From the NCBI GenBank assembly GCA_963853835.1, contig OY970822.1, forward strand, positions 49,626,404 to 49,690,403: 64,000 nucleotides of DNA, written 5' to 3'. This DNA comes from Calendula officinalis (taxonomy: Eukaryota; Streptophyta; Magnoliopsida; Asterales; Asteraceae). Shown here piece by piece: positions 33,418 to 44,199 of this stretch (the stretch's first letter is position 1; each line of letters begins with the position of its first letter). Position numbers and translations under genes: made by a program. The notes under the pieces are model-generated. The model was not told where the DNA came from. It searched no databases and saw only the letters and a program-made list of their open reading frames with translations.

Positions 33418-35355
33418 CTAGCCTATAACCCGTGATAAATCACGGGAGGCTTATAAAAATCTTCATAATTTTCACAATATTAGAAGTCCAAAACTTGGTG
33501 TTATTGAATATGAATCAATTTTGTGCAAGCAACCATGAAAATAGCATTTTCATTGTCAAACTTACAAGTTCATTTTGACCCGAATCTTACTCAAAACAAT
33601 ATTCTCAAACGATGTAACAAAGCTATGAAAGTGTCAAATGATGAATTGTTTATTAAGTAGATTTCAAACTGAATAGGAGTAACGCATAACAAAATCTAGT
33701 CTAGATTGTCAAATGTCTATGATTCTTTCAGATATTCTCATATTCCTGTAATATATAAATGATCATACAAATTAGAAAATGAAAAAAAAGTGGCAAAATG
33801 GGGGTGGGTCAAAACAGGTCGGGTCTACCTTTTATCCTAATTTTCAGTTTTTTCTTTTAACTTAAATTAGAGTTAAAATAAGACTACCAAAAATTATATA
33901 TTTTAATTATAAACTTATTTGTTGGATATAAAAATTAGAGCTCGACAAGTTTGCTTGCTAGCCAACCTAATGGTGTTTACCCATACGGCCAAAGTAAATG
34001 AGTGGAATTTGCCACTTCTTATCAATTATATTAGTAATAGGTTATAACCCGTGAACTTCATGGGTGGTACAAACTATAAATTCTTGAGCTAATAATTGAC
34101 TTAGGAACGGGTCGATATGGGATATGTTTTATCATTTATATAGTTTAAATTTTTTATAACAAATTTTTGTAATCTTTTTTAGGGTAAATGTAGAATTATA
34201 TAATTATCCCTAAATTAATTTGAATATTTCATGAAAAAGTACAGTTTGTATACTTACCATATCCATGTTCACGACCCATTCAATATGTGTGTCTGCAAAT
34301 AACGTGTTCCGTAAAGCACCGAAAATAAATAAAAATATAATAAGTATTTATTTCGTAACACATATGCAGCAAGTTGGTGACAAAACAATAAGTCCGGGCA
34401 CAAGTTTGGTAATGGGTAAAAATGTGTTCGGGTCAAACAGTTTGGAAATACTATGCATTTAAAATGGGATGATTGACCTGTTTGCCTGCAACTTCTACTT
34501 CGGTTGCTAACACCTTTTTAGTCATTTCTTCCTCAAAACATAGAAAAAAATTCAGAAAGAGTGGTTGCATCCCTGATACACAAACCATTGTTTTTTAAAA
34601 TCTCAAGAGTAATTTACCCTATTTATACTATTATGTGATCACCTTAAATCAGAATTAGTCAAGGGTGTACATATAATGTAATCGTGAGTTTCATGTACAT
34701 GTGCAAATTGATCATCATAATTTTTTTTTAACCGTCGGTTTTAAAGACGATCGGGGTTTCAACATTGGCACTTAAAATGTTTAAAAAAACTTACAATGGT
34801 GTAAATTGTAATTTGAAGATGAAGTTAAATAGGATTTAATGTACGGTTATAAATTAATCATTAATATATACGTCTTACACATAAGCGTGATGACACGTGC
34901 ACATCGAGTGTACACATAAGCCGCATACATGACATAAGGAATGATGAGCTATTATGACATGGCTAACATGACATGACAAGGTTTCAAAAAAACCTTTGTT
35001 TAATATATAGAGAGATAGAGATAGAAAAGATCCACACGTATTTACATTTAACATTGTTTATGTGGACAGCTAATATTGCATTGCATTTGCATTTAGATTT
35101 ACATATAGGAAGGTTTTTATGTGGGGGCGGTTATCACTAAACGTACTTACATTTACATTTAGTAAAATACAGGAATTGACTCTTATAAAGGCTCTAAAAG
35201 TGAGGTGGCTTAAAAGTGCATATGTGGACTTTTAGGTGGCAATAATGACTTGGCATTTAAGTGCCAAGTGGCCTCATACATGGCATAAGGTATGATGTGC
35301 CATTATGACATGGCTTTATGGATTTAAAAAAACCTTCTTTTAATATATATAAAGA
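33418..35355 (-). mobile_element. Outer Helitron (minus), interrupted by another Helitron
   Basis: On the minus strand the 3' end is a hairpin cccgtgatttatcacggg followed by ttataggCTAG and T. The 5' end is A|TCTTTATATATATTAAAAGA at 35355. Insertion is between A and T with no duplication. It sits near the end of the Gypsy solo LTR. Non-coding except for fragments. Confidence 0.7.
34031..35015 (-). mobile_element. Inner Helitron nested in the outer one
   Basis: Minus strand 5' end A|TCTCTCTATATATTAAAC at 35015 and 3' end ..cccatgaagttcacgggttataacctattaCTAA|T at 34031. Both ends are similar in design to those of the outer element (the 5' regions share 'aaggttttttt..ccatgtcataat'). Confidence 0.6.
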
Positions 35356-35460
35356 TTCATGAGTTGGGACCTTTGAGTTACTTGTACTCTTGAGAAAATT
35401 GTTTTATTTTATTATTTAAATTTTTTTAATTTCCCCTGATTTTTGGGATGTTACACCACT

Positions 35461-36524
35461 TGTGCTTTTTCTATCCAGATTACAACCTGCGTAGTCAGCA
35501 TCAGAGTATCCGACAAGATCAAACTAAAAATCTTTTGGATACCAGAGACCCAGGTTAGGTTTGCCTTTCAGATATTTGAGGATTCGTTTCACAGCATGCA
35601 TGTGAGATTCTTTTGGATTTGCCTGATATCTTGCACATAAACATGTGGAGAACATGATATCAGGTCCGCTGGCTATCAGATAGAGTAGTGAGCCTATCAT
35701 TGTTCTGTAAATTGTTGGATTTTCAGCTTTGCCTGAGGGATCTTCTGATAGTTTTAAATTAGTTGCCATTGGGGTTTTCATAGAGGAACAGTTTTCAAGA
35801 TCAATTTATTTTCAGAAGTTTAGAAACATATTTTCTTGATTTATGAAGATTCCATCTTCAGACTGTTTGATTCGTAGACCCAAAAAGTATGTTAATTCAC
35901 CCATCATGCTCATCTCATAATTGTCTGTCATGAGTTTGGAGAACCTTTGACACATGTTCTCATTTGTTGACCCGAATATGATGTCATCAACGTATATCTG
36001 AACCAACAAGACATCTGACTTGTGTTTGCCAACGAACAGAGTGTTATCAATTGTGCCTCTAGTAAACCCACTCTTGAGCAGATATTGAGATAGGTGTCAT
36101 ATCATGCTCTTGGAGCTTGTTTTAATCCGTAAAGAGTCTTATCAAATTGGTAGATGTATTCTGGATGTCTGTGATCTTCGAACCCTGGAGGTTGTTTTAC
36201 AAAGACTAGTTCTTGAAGCTTTCCGTTTAGAAAAGCACTCTTGACACCCATCTGATAGACTTTAAAGTTTTTGTAAGCAGCATATGCGAGAAACATTCGA
36301 ATAGCTTCTAGTCTAGCAACTAGGGCAAAAGATTCATCGAAATCGATACCTTCTTCTTGTCGATATCCTTGGGCAACTAATCTTGATTTGTTTCTAATTA
36401 CGGTTCCATCTTGATCGAGTTTGTTTCTGAACACCCATTTTGTCCCAATGATATTGGTGTTTGTTGGTGGAGGAACAAGTGTCCATACTTTGTTTTTCTC
36501 GAATTGTTGTAGTTCTTCTTGCAT
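35461..36524 (-). pseudogene. Copia reverse transcriptase and start of RNase H
   Basis: RVT_2 domain: KVWTLVPPPTNTNIIGTKWV, SRLVAQGYRQEEGIDFDESF, KSAFLNG, QPPGFEDHRHPEYIYQFDKT, LYGLKQAPRA (to 36102), then after a break QIYVDDIIFGSTNENMCQRF (36009-35812, catalytic YVDD intact), then MIGSLLYLIASGPDIMFSTC and RILKYLKGKPNLGLWYP (35781-35524). The usual QMDVKSAFLNG reads QMGVKSAFLNG, so the first catalytic aspartate is replaced by glycine. Frameshifts separate the blocks. Confidence 0.9.
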
Positions 36525-36912
36525 TGAAGAAACCCAGTGAGGATCTTCAAGTGTAGTTTTGACATTTTTGGGTTCAATCGTTGAGACAAATCCAGCAAAT
36601 AAGCATATGTTGGCGCTGGCTTTTGGCTCCGAGTGCGAACACCGTGTTGAAGATCCCCAATGACTTGGTTTATTGGATGTTTTTTATTCCATAGAGTTGA
36701 TACTTGATTTGATGGTCCGGGTTCATCCTTTGTGATGAGAAAAAGGTTGTGTTGGAGAGAGTGGGGGTAGTAGAATGTAGAGGGGTACGATATCTGGAGA
36801 GGACGTGTTTTCATTTGCTTGAGATTCAGAGGAAATTTGGACGGGGGTTTATTGATCAGATATTGTATCTCTGATAGGTGTGGTAGGCTTACTTCTAGGT
36901 GGTGTATAATTT

Positions 36913-38064
36913 TCAGATTGGGAGTTTACCTGAAATATCGTTTTGACTTTCTGAAGGGTTATTGACCAAAGGGGTATCAGATCTTTCTGAAGTGCGTTGT
37001 GTATCTTCAGCTAGATAGGTTGAGATTGGTTCGTTGAAATTTTGTTCTTCATCATTTTCAGAAGAAGGGGAAAGATCTGAAACATGTTTTTCGTCGAAAG
37101 TAACATGAACGGTTTCTTCAAATGTAGATCTTTTCAGATTGTAGACTCTATAAGCTTTGGATTGTTCAGTGTATCCGACAAAGATTCCATCTTCAGCTTT
37201 TGGATCAAACTTCCCAGGATGCTCTTTGTTGTTTAAAATGAAACATGGACACCCAAAGACCCTGAAATATTCAATGTTTGGTTTTCTTCCCCTGACGACT
37301 TCATAGGCAGTTTTGTTGTGTCTCTTGACAATTACTGCATGGTTCTGAGTGTGACATGCTGTGTGAACTGCATACGTCCAAAATTGACTTGGAAGTTCGA
37401 CTTCTTTTAGCATGGTTCTGGCTGCCTCAATTATGGTTCTGTTTTTTCTTTCAGCAGCCCCATTTTGTTCTGGGGTTCTTGGAGCTGAGAAGTTTTGAGA
37501 TACACCTTTCTCGTTGCAGAAATCTTCTAATGTGATGTTTGTGAACTCGGTTCCTCGACCACTTCGGATACTTTTAAGTTTAACTCCAAGACTCACCTCA
37601 GTTTTCTTGATGAAGTTAACGATTTCTTCAGCAGCATCACTTTTTTCTCTTAGAAAGAAGACCCAGCAGAATATGGAGAAGTCATCTACGATAACTAAAG
37701 TGTACCTTTTTCTTCCACCCAGGCTTTCCACATTTACAGGACCTAAAAGATCCATATGAATTTAGTTTAAGCAAGCTGTAGAGGCGGAGACTACTTTGGA
37801 TCTGAAAGATGCTCGATGTTGTTTTCCTTTCTCACAAGCAGAACACATCTTGTCTTTGGTGAAAGTGAGTTTTGGGAGCCCTTCGACTAAACACCTTTTA
37901 CTGATGCTGTTTATATTTTTTAAGTTTAGGTGTGAGAGTCTTTTGTGCCAGAGCCAGTTAACATCAACTGGAGCAGCAGCGAAGAAACATAGTACCTTTT
38001 CAGGAGAAGTAGAGGTCATGTCGAGAATGTACATGTCATCTTTTCTTGGTGCATCCATTACCAC
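36913..38064 (-). pseudogene. Copia integrase (zinc finger and core)
   Basis: 38064-37762 carries the H-H-C-C finger (WHKRLSHLN..CSACEKGKQ). An in-frame TAA at 37764-37762 interrupts, then HMDLLGPVNVESLGG and GRKRYTLVIVDDFS begin the core. The second catalytic aspartate is lost: SIRSGRGTEF where RSDxGTEF is expected. The glutamate in EQNGAAERKNRT is present, as is the GYSEQSKAYR-like GYTEQSKAYRVYN block near the end. The protein cannot be active as written. Confidence 0.9.
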
Positions 38065-38146
38065 TGTTCCTTCTTGATCAATGATGTAGCCTTTCGTATC
38101 AGTAAAAGTACCATGTACTTGGCATCACACAGCTGGCTTATACTTA

Positions 38147-39748
38147 TCAGATTGTGCTTGAGGCGTCAACAAAGAGTACCTTTTTGAAGGTGCACGATCC
38201 GTTAGAGATTTCACCTTGGCCTACTCCATTTCCGGATGAGTTATCGCCGAAGACAACTTTAGGGCCAGCTTTATTTGTGAAATTCTTGAGAAGTGATTTG
38301 TAACCCGTCATGTGTCTGGAGCAACCACTGTCTATATACCAAATGTCATCGTTTCTATCAGATGAGTGAGAAGATCTAGCCATTAGACATTTGCAGTTGT
38401 TGCTATTTGAGAAATTTTCAGATTCTTTGTAAGATGGTTCATCACTGTCTGATTCTGAGTTGTATGTCTTTAACTGACATGTAGCTCTAAGGGCTAATAC
38501 TTTCACTTCTTCTTGTGCTATTGCGAGTTTGGCCTTTAGAAACTGAAATTCTCGTTCAGTTTCCTCATACTTTCTTTTGTATACAACATATGTATCAGAA
38601 TCAGATGTGGATAGATTTGAACTTCGCTGATTGTTCTTCAGATTTACTCTGTAATTTGCTCTATAATGACCAGTTTGACCACACTGAAAACATTCATTAG
38701 ACTTGTTATGTGTCTGAGGACTAGATGCTTCAGATTTGTTTCGTTTCATGACTTTGTTGTATCTTGTTACGAGAGCAGCCATTTGTTCTACCAGGTCGAG
38801 TGCTTTATCACTGGAATAACCACTGATAGACTCTTCTTCCAGAACGATGTCATCATCCTCGGATAACTTCTTTTCTTCTGTATTCTTGGAGTATCCATCT
38901 CTTGCATCTTCAGGGATTAATGATTTTAAGGATGTATCAGCGACAAGTGAAACAGAGTGTTCACCATTTCGTTCAGAATACATAGTATTCTCATTTTCAA
39001 AATTCATTAAGGTGCTGTAGAGACTGCTTAGATTCATATTTTTCAATTTTCCTGTTGTTCTTAAGACTGTAGAGATGATGCTCCATTGCTTTGGAAGAAT
39101 TTCTAGGAATTTGTGCATCAGCTCTTGTGTATCTTTCTTAATATCAGCTTCCTTAAGTTCATTTGTTAGAATCACGAACCTTCTGTATGACAGCTTAAGA
39201 GATTCATCGTGAATGACTTTAAATGCCTCATACTTTTGATTTAGCATAGACTTTTTACTTGTTTTAACAGCGGCAGTTCCTTCATATGACGTTACCAGTA
39301 TATCCCAAATTTCTTTGGCAGTTTTACATTCTTTGACTGTAACAAGAATGTGATTTGGTAGGGAGGTTTGAAGAAGAAACTTCAATTTTGCGTCTAATCC
39401 TGCCTTTATTTTTTCATCTTCAGTCCACACTTCTTTGGGCTTGGCTTCCTTAGAATCGTATACAAATTTTTCTTCATCTTGAGAAAGATATTCTTCTTCT
39501 TCTTCTGTTGAGTGAGGACTTTCTTCTTTTCTATCTTCAGAGGAGCTTTCTCCAGTTTTAAAGATGACATGATTATGACTGAGGAAGTGTGGAACATAAG
39601 GACCAGCTTCAAGAATGCTAGGAGCAAGTTCGTGTTGGTGTTTGGCAAATCCCAAAAATCGCACTTTCCACATTCCAAAGTCGTCATCTGTGAAAACCGG
39701 AGCATTTGATTTTGAACCTAAGTTCAGTTTAGGGATCGCATCACTCAT
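38147..39748 (-). CDS. Copia gag-protease polyprotein part
   Basis: 533-residue open frame. N-terminal VFTDDDFGMWKVRFLGFAKH, acidic linker, UBN2-type capsid (AKEIWDILVTSYEGTAAVKT.., LHKFLEILPKQW-like), a CCHC knuckle CFQCGQTGHYRANY at about residue 355 in which the last cysteine is tyrosine, a coiled coil (YKRKYEETEREFQFLKAKLA), and the aspartic protease start DIWYIDSGCSRHMTG with the catalytic DSG. The frame stops at 38147 inside the protease. Despite being open it would give a nucleocapsid with a damaged zinc knuckle. Confidence 0.9.
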   Translation of the reverse strand: MSDAIPKLNLGSKSNAPVFTDDDFGMWKVRFLGFAKHQHELAPSILEAGPYVPHFLSHNHVIFKTGESSSEDRKEESPHSTEEEEEYLSQDEEKFVYDSKEAKPKEVWTEDEKIKAGLDAKLKFLLQTSLPNHILVTVKECKTAKEIWDILVTSYEGTAAVKTSKKSMLNQKYEAFKVIHDESLKLSYRRFVILTNELKEADIKKDTQELMHKFLEILPKQWSIISTVLRTTGKLKNMNLSSLYSTLMNFENENTMYSERNGEHSVSLVADTSLKSLIPEDARDGYSKNTEEKKLSEDDDIVLEEESISGYSSDKALDLVEQMAALVTRYNKVMKRNKSEASSPQTHNKSNECFQCGQTGHYRANYRVNLKNNQRSSNLSTSDSDTYVVYKRKYEETEREFQFLKAKLAIAQEEVKVLALRATCQLKTYNSESDSDEPSYKESENFSNSNNCKCLMARSSHSSDRNDDIWYIDSGCSRHMTGYKSLLKNFTNKAGPKVVFGDNSSGNGVGQGEISNGSCTFKKVLFVDASSTI

Positions 39749-39808
39749 TTTGATCAGTAAGTGAGCAGATCAACAATTATGAATTAATGTCCCTGCTCTG
39801 ATACCGAT

Positions 39809-40801
39809 TGTTAGTCCCGTAATAGATGGAATATAACACCTATACGCTTTCACTGACCAATTTAAATTTATGGAGACACTCAACACTTTTTAAACTTTTC
39901 TTTATTAATCAATAATTGATACAATAAAGATGCAAGTAGTTTGCGGAATAGCTAAGAATAAATCCTAACTAAACTGCTTGCATGTGATAAACAACAACAA
40001 ATATTATCTAAGACAAGTTTATGATCAACAAATGATCAAGCACAAGACCAGAAACTTTCGTTGTATAGATTCAATTCTCGAATCAGACAACTAGAGTTAA
40101 CTGGTGGTTTACACTCTGCTCAAGGGTATAGAGTTCTGGGATAAATCTAGCAGCGTGTAAACTTGTTGGGTGTACATCGGAATCGATCGCCTAAGTCCTC
40201 AATTTATATCATTGGTAAACGTAGCACCAAATGAATGATCGATCGATTCCACATGTGAGAATTCCGTTGGTGCAGATGATATTTCATGGGATGCGCACGA
40301 CTAACGGAATTCTGACAGTACTTTCTGTCATCTTGTGATCGCTGATATCTTCTAGAAGATTTGCAAGATATTCCCATAATCAGCGATGCACAAACTTGTG
40401 TGTTACTTGTGTCTTTCTGTGACGCTGAAGCTTCCAGCCTATATACACTCCCGGCACTCATGAGTCTTCGGATACTCATGTTTCTTCAGATGGCCTTCAG
40501 CTCCAGCGACCGTCACTAAGAGTTTTGCTTAGAGAAGTATTTGTTCAATGGTTCAGTGTTTTGTCCATTACGCTGAACCTGTTACACTATCCAATCTGTT
40601 GATCAGTATCTGATTCCGCACGGGGAACTAATCGTTGTTTGAGATAGTGATCAGATAGTGTAACTGGGTAGCTGAAATCTGATCAGATTAGATACAGTTA
40701 CCCACAATCTGAGGAACAAATCCTCAGATTGTCTTTCAACTATTTGCCTTTTTGTCTTCATTAAATCTCCTCAGTGGATGATGCTTTTCAGCGACCCAAC
40801 A
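39809..40801 (-). repeat. Copia copy A 5' LTR
   Basis: 993 bp, in plus reading TGTTAGTCCCGTAATAG..GCGACCCAACA. Followed in element order by spacer and primer site. It shares long segments with the LTRs at 25663, 42865 and 50133, including a 'gatcgatcgattcca' block and 'cagtactttctgtc'. Confidence 0.92.
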
Positions 40802-41899
40802 AATCACATTATGTGTTATTAATGAAAAAAATAACTTTTTTTAAAAAAAATTAAAAAATAAAAAATATATAAAAAATAAAAATTCTAAAATAAGAAATAA
40901 AAATAATAATTTTTTTTATATTATTAAAAATGACCAAAATACCCCTCAATGTATAAAATATGTGATTAATCTTGACCATTAGATTTTATTGATCAATGGT
41001 TGAGATTTGTTTCTTGGAGCTTTATAAAAATGATAGACCTACTTGAACGCAACTCTATATTAATAAAATTTATACTTCTCATGTATCAAACATATTTTTA
41101 AATCAAAAGAGTAAGTTATAATCTATTAAACAACATTATCTTATACCATTAGTAAATAAATTAGATAAATACTTCTTGGTACATAATTTGATACAAATAT
41201 TTTTATTTATAACTAAATTTATAAGTGAAACTTATAAACTGAGTATATTCAGTTAGTTGCAATTAGAATAATATAACATAACCAATTTTTAGTTTGAAAA
41301 CATGCACTTGATTATTGGACGATTTGTGTTTAACTTTAAGCAATTTAAAACTTGTCATTTTTCATTTAATGTACATAAAAAAAAACTTACTACTTGTATT
41401 ATATATTAGATACTAATAAAATTTAAAACATATCTAAACCTTATTTTGTATACATATGGAAGTTATATCTTGGTAATAAATACTAATAACAATTATATTT
41501 ATAATCACTAAAATATGCAAAAAATATAATTTGCATTATATTTCGAAATGTTAAAATAAATTGAGTTATAACTTATAACCCGATAAAAACAAACTAATAC
41601 AAAAGAATATAAGTGATAAAAAGGGTGGAAAATTGTACTTGAGGGTCAATCATGTTTTCATGAGAGTTAGAAAAGGGTTGAAATTAAGAGATCAAGAGTA
41701 TTCAAGAGGGGTGTAATATATAAAATATGGAAAAGATAAATAAGAAACCGAGTTGGAGTAGGAATCGAATATTGTAACCATATCTATCTATCCATGACCG
41801 CCTTTATATACGTATAAATACATGATACACGAACCGTACATTAGGTATTCCAATATTACACACGTGATACATCAAGACGTCAACTTGCAGGTTTTGAGG
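40802..41899. other. AT-rich intergenic DNA, presumed promoter side of the next gene
   Basis: No ORF or terminal repeat recognised. 'tttatatacgtataaatac' at about 41803 could be a TATA region for the gene copy starting at 41900. Confidence 0.4.
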
Positions 41900-42379
41900 A
41901 TGGCGGATCAAGGGTTTGATAGTGTTAAATCGGTTGAAAAAGAAAAATATGAGATTGAGTTCGAAAGCAGTATAAAAAAGGTTGAAGAAGACGGAATTAA
42001 CGAGTCTGTTACCGATGAATGAAAAAGATGAAGAAGGTGGATTAAAGTCAACGATGAGTAGTACGGCGGCAGGTGGTGGTATGGTGGTGGCCGGAGATGG
42101 GTACGGGAGAGGGCGGATGCAGGAGCTGCAGCAGAAAATTGCAGGAGGAAGAGGGTTTGGGAGAGCACACGTGATAATGGTGAAACAGTTGCAACAACAG
42201 ATTGTCGCTGCTAAAGATCCACCACCAACCAAGCGTGTTATTGGGGCCCCACAACAACAGCAACGAGAACAAAGTGTTGCTAAAAAACATGAAGATGTAT
42301 CAACCAATGAGAAGCTGCCTGTTGCCTTGCGATGTACCTCGATATTGCAAAGATCAAGCCAAGAAGACGTCGACGTTAG
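41900..42379 (+). pseudogene. Member 2 of the GRG/FGRAH family, frame-broken
   Basis: The frame from ATG 41900 reads MADQGFDSVKSVEKEKYEIE.. to a stop at 42022. The middle is in another frame (41982 on): GDGYGRGRMQELQQKIAGG, RGFGRAHVIMVKQLQQQ, KDPPPTKRVIGAPQQQQ. The C-terminus LAMYLDIAKIKPRRRRR* (stop 42377-42379) is back in the first frame. Start, GRG/FGRAH core and tail match member 1 (11859-12308). Between the two copies the tail codons differ mostly at third positions in the Arg-rich frame, which supports that frame as the real one. Function unknown. Confidence 0.7.
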
Positions 42380-42864
42380 TGTTTTCAGTTTAACATATTG
42401 CAATTCATGATTTTAGTTTTTATTGGTTTTTTTGAAAGTTTTAATTTGTCGTCTATTTTTCTAATTTGTGCTACTTAATTATTTGGGTTTGGAACTATGA
42501 CTTTTTGTTAACTTTTGCTAATGTTGAATTGGGTACGTATTGTTAAATGCTTGAAGCTTATGTTGAAAAGTTTTAATTGGTGTACGTTTATTTTTCGTTT
42601 TTTGTTTATGTTTGTGGTGGGTTTTTAATTAGAGGTTAATTCATAATTTGATTATTGATTAGTATTAAAATACTATATTTGTATCACAAGTGATACAATT
42701 TTTCTTTTTGCTAATTTCAAAAAACACTTTATTAAATTTCGGATCCAACACGAAACCCTACCTGAAACCGACACAAAAATAAACAGGTTTTGGTTCAGGT
42801 AAAAAATTTTGTGCCAGTCTTGGGTCGACTCAGCTGACTCATTTATTAAATAGGTTAGGTTCGG

Positions 42865-43854
42865 TGTTAGTCCCGGAAAGGTGAAATTCTACACCTATAC
42901 GCTTCCACTGATGAATTTAATTTTTATGGAGACACTCAACACTTTTTGAACTTTTCTTTATTTATCAAATTGATACAATAAAGATGCAAGCAGTTTACGG
43001 AATAACTAATAACAAATCCTAACTAAACTGCTTGCATGTGATAGTCAACAACATATATTATTTAAGACAAGTTTATGATCAACAAATGATCAAGCACAAG
43101 ACAGACACTTTCGTTATACAGATTCAGTTCTCGAATCAGATAACTAGAGTTAACTGGTGGTTTACACTCTGCTCGAGAGAATAAAGTTCTGGAGTAAATT
43201 CAGCAGCGTGTAACCTTGTTGGATGCACACTGGAATCGATCGTCTAAGTCCTCAATTTATATCATTGAGAAACGTAGAGCCAAAGGAATGATCGATCGAT
43301 TCCATGTGTGAGAATTCCGTTGGTGGAGAGGATATATCATGAGACGCGCATGACTAACGGAATTCTGACAGTACTTTCTGTCGTCTTATGATCGCTGATA
43401 TCTTCTAGAAGATTTGCAAGATATTCCCATAATCAGCGATGCACAAACTTGTGCTTTACTTGTGTCTTTCTGTGACACTGAAACTTCCAGCCTATGTACA
43501 CTTCTGGTGGCCATGAGTCTTCGGATACTCATGCTTCTTCAGATGGCCTTCAGCTTCAGTGACCTTCACTAAGAGGTTTGCTTAGAGAAGTATCTGTTTG
43601 ATGGTTCAGCGTTTTGTCCAATGCGCTGAACCTGTTACACTATCTGATCTGTTAACCAGTATCTGATTCCGCACGGGGAACTGATCGTTGTTTCAGATAG
43701 TGATCAGATAGTGTAACTGGGTAACTGAAATCCAAACTGATCAGATACAGTTACCCACAATCTGAGGAACTGATCCTCATATTATCTTCTAACTATTTGC
43801 CTTTTTTTCTTCATTAAATCTATTCAATGGGGGATGCTTTTCAGCGACCCAACA
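42865..43854 (-). repeat. Copia copy C 3' LTR
   Basis: 990 bp, plus reading TGTTAGTCCCGGAAAGG..GCGACCCAACA. Closer to 50133-51110 than to the LTRs of copy A (shared 'ggtgaaattctacacct'). Confidence 0.9.
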
Positions 43855-44199
43855 ATCTCCCCATATTTGATGTAGACAAATAGTTAGGCAACTCCCCCTG
43901 AATATGTGAAGGTTTTATATTTAACCTTTTATTTTTCACAATTCAGAGGGTATTCGACGTACCTAGAAAACATTACAATATATGGTGATCTGATAGAATC
44001 TGATCACACTACAGTTCATAACTCATATTTTCTTTTTGAGTTTTTCTAAGTATCTATCAAGCTAGTAAACTCAGGTATGTCAAAATCATCATCATTGATT
44101 TATGATATTCATTCTTCACTAAGAGTAGCAAAATAACGACATAAAAGTAAACTGTTTTGGTGTGCATGCGGAAAAGTAAATTGTTTTAAGATTACAGAC

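Larger units (their letters stand above)
30623..35455 (+). mobile_element. Gypsy-type solo LTR in Copia pol, itself holding Helitrons
   Basis: Starts TGTAACGCCCTGAATTTAA and ends TTTTTGGGATGTTACA. Perfect 5-bp duplication ccact (30618-30622, 35456-35460). Joining the flanks restores the RNase H motif DRKSTSGGCQFLGRKL, so the insertion point is exact. After subtracting the Helitron (33418-35355) the LTR is about 2.9 kb, a size typical of some chromoviral (Tekay/Del) Gypsy LTRs, whose TGTAACGCCC start it shares. No gag or pol lies inside; the few short ORFs are not believable. Confidence 0.88.
25663..40801 (-). mobile_element. SIRE-type Copia retrotransposon (copy A), interrupted
   Basis: Minus strand, in element order: 5' LTR 40801-39809, primer site (ggtatcagagc, about 39805-39790), gag-protease 39748-38147, integrase/RT/RNase H to about 30236 (split by a solo LTR at 30623-35455), two extra ORFs 29862-27704, and a 3' LTR 27652-25663 (split by another solo LTR). 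The extra ORFs downstream of RNase H are the mark of the SIRE/Maximus lineage. The 3' LTR lacks its first ~150 bp and runs directly into another primer site and gag, so copies A and B share this LTR as in a tandem array. Catalytic residues are damaged. Confidence 0.88.
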
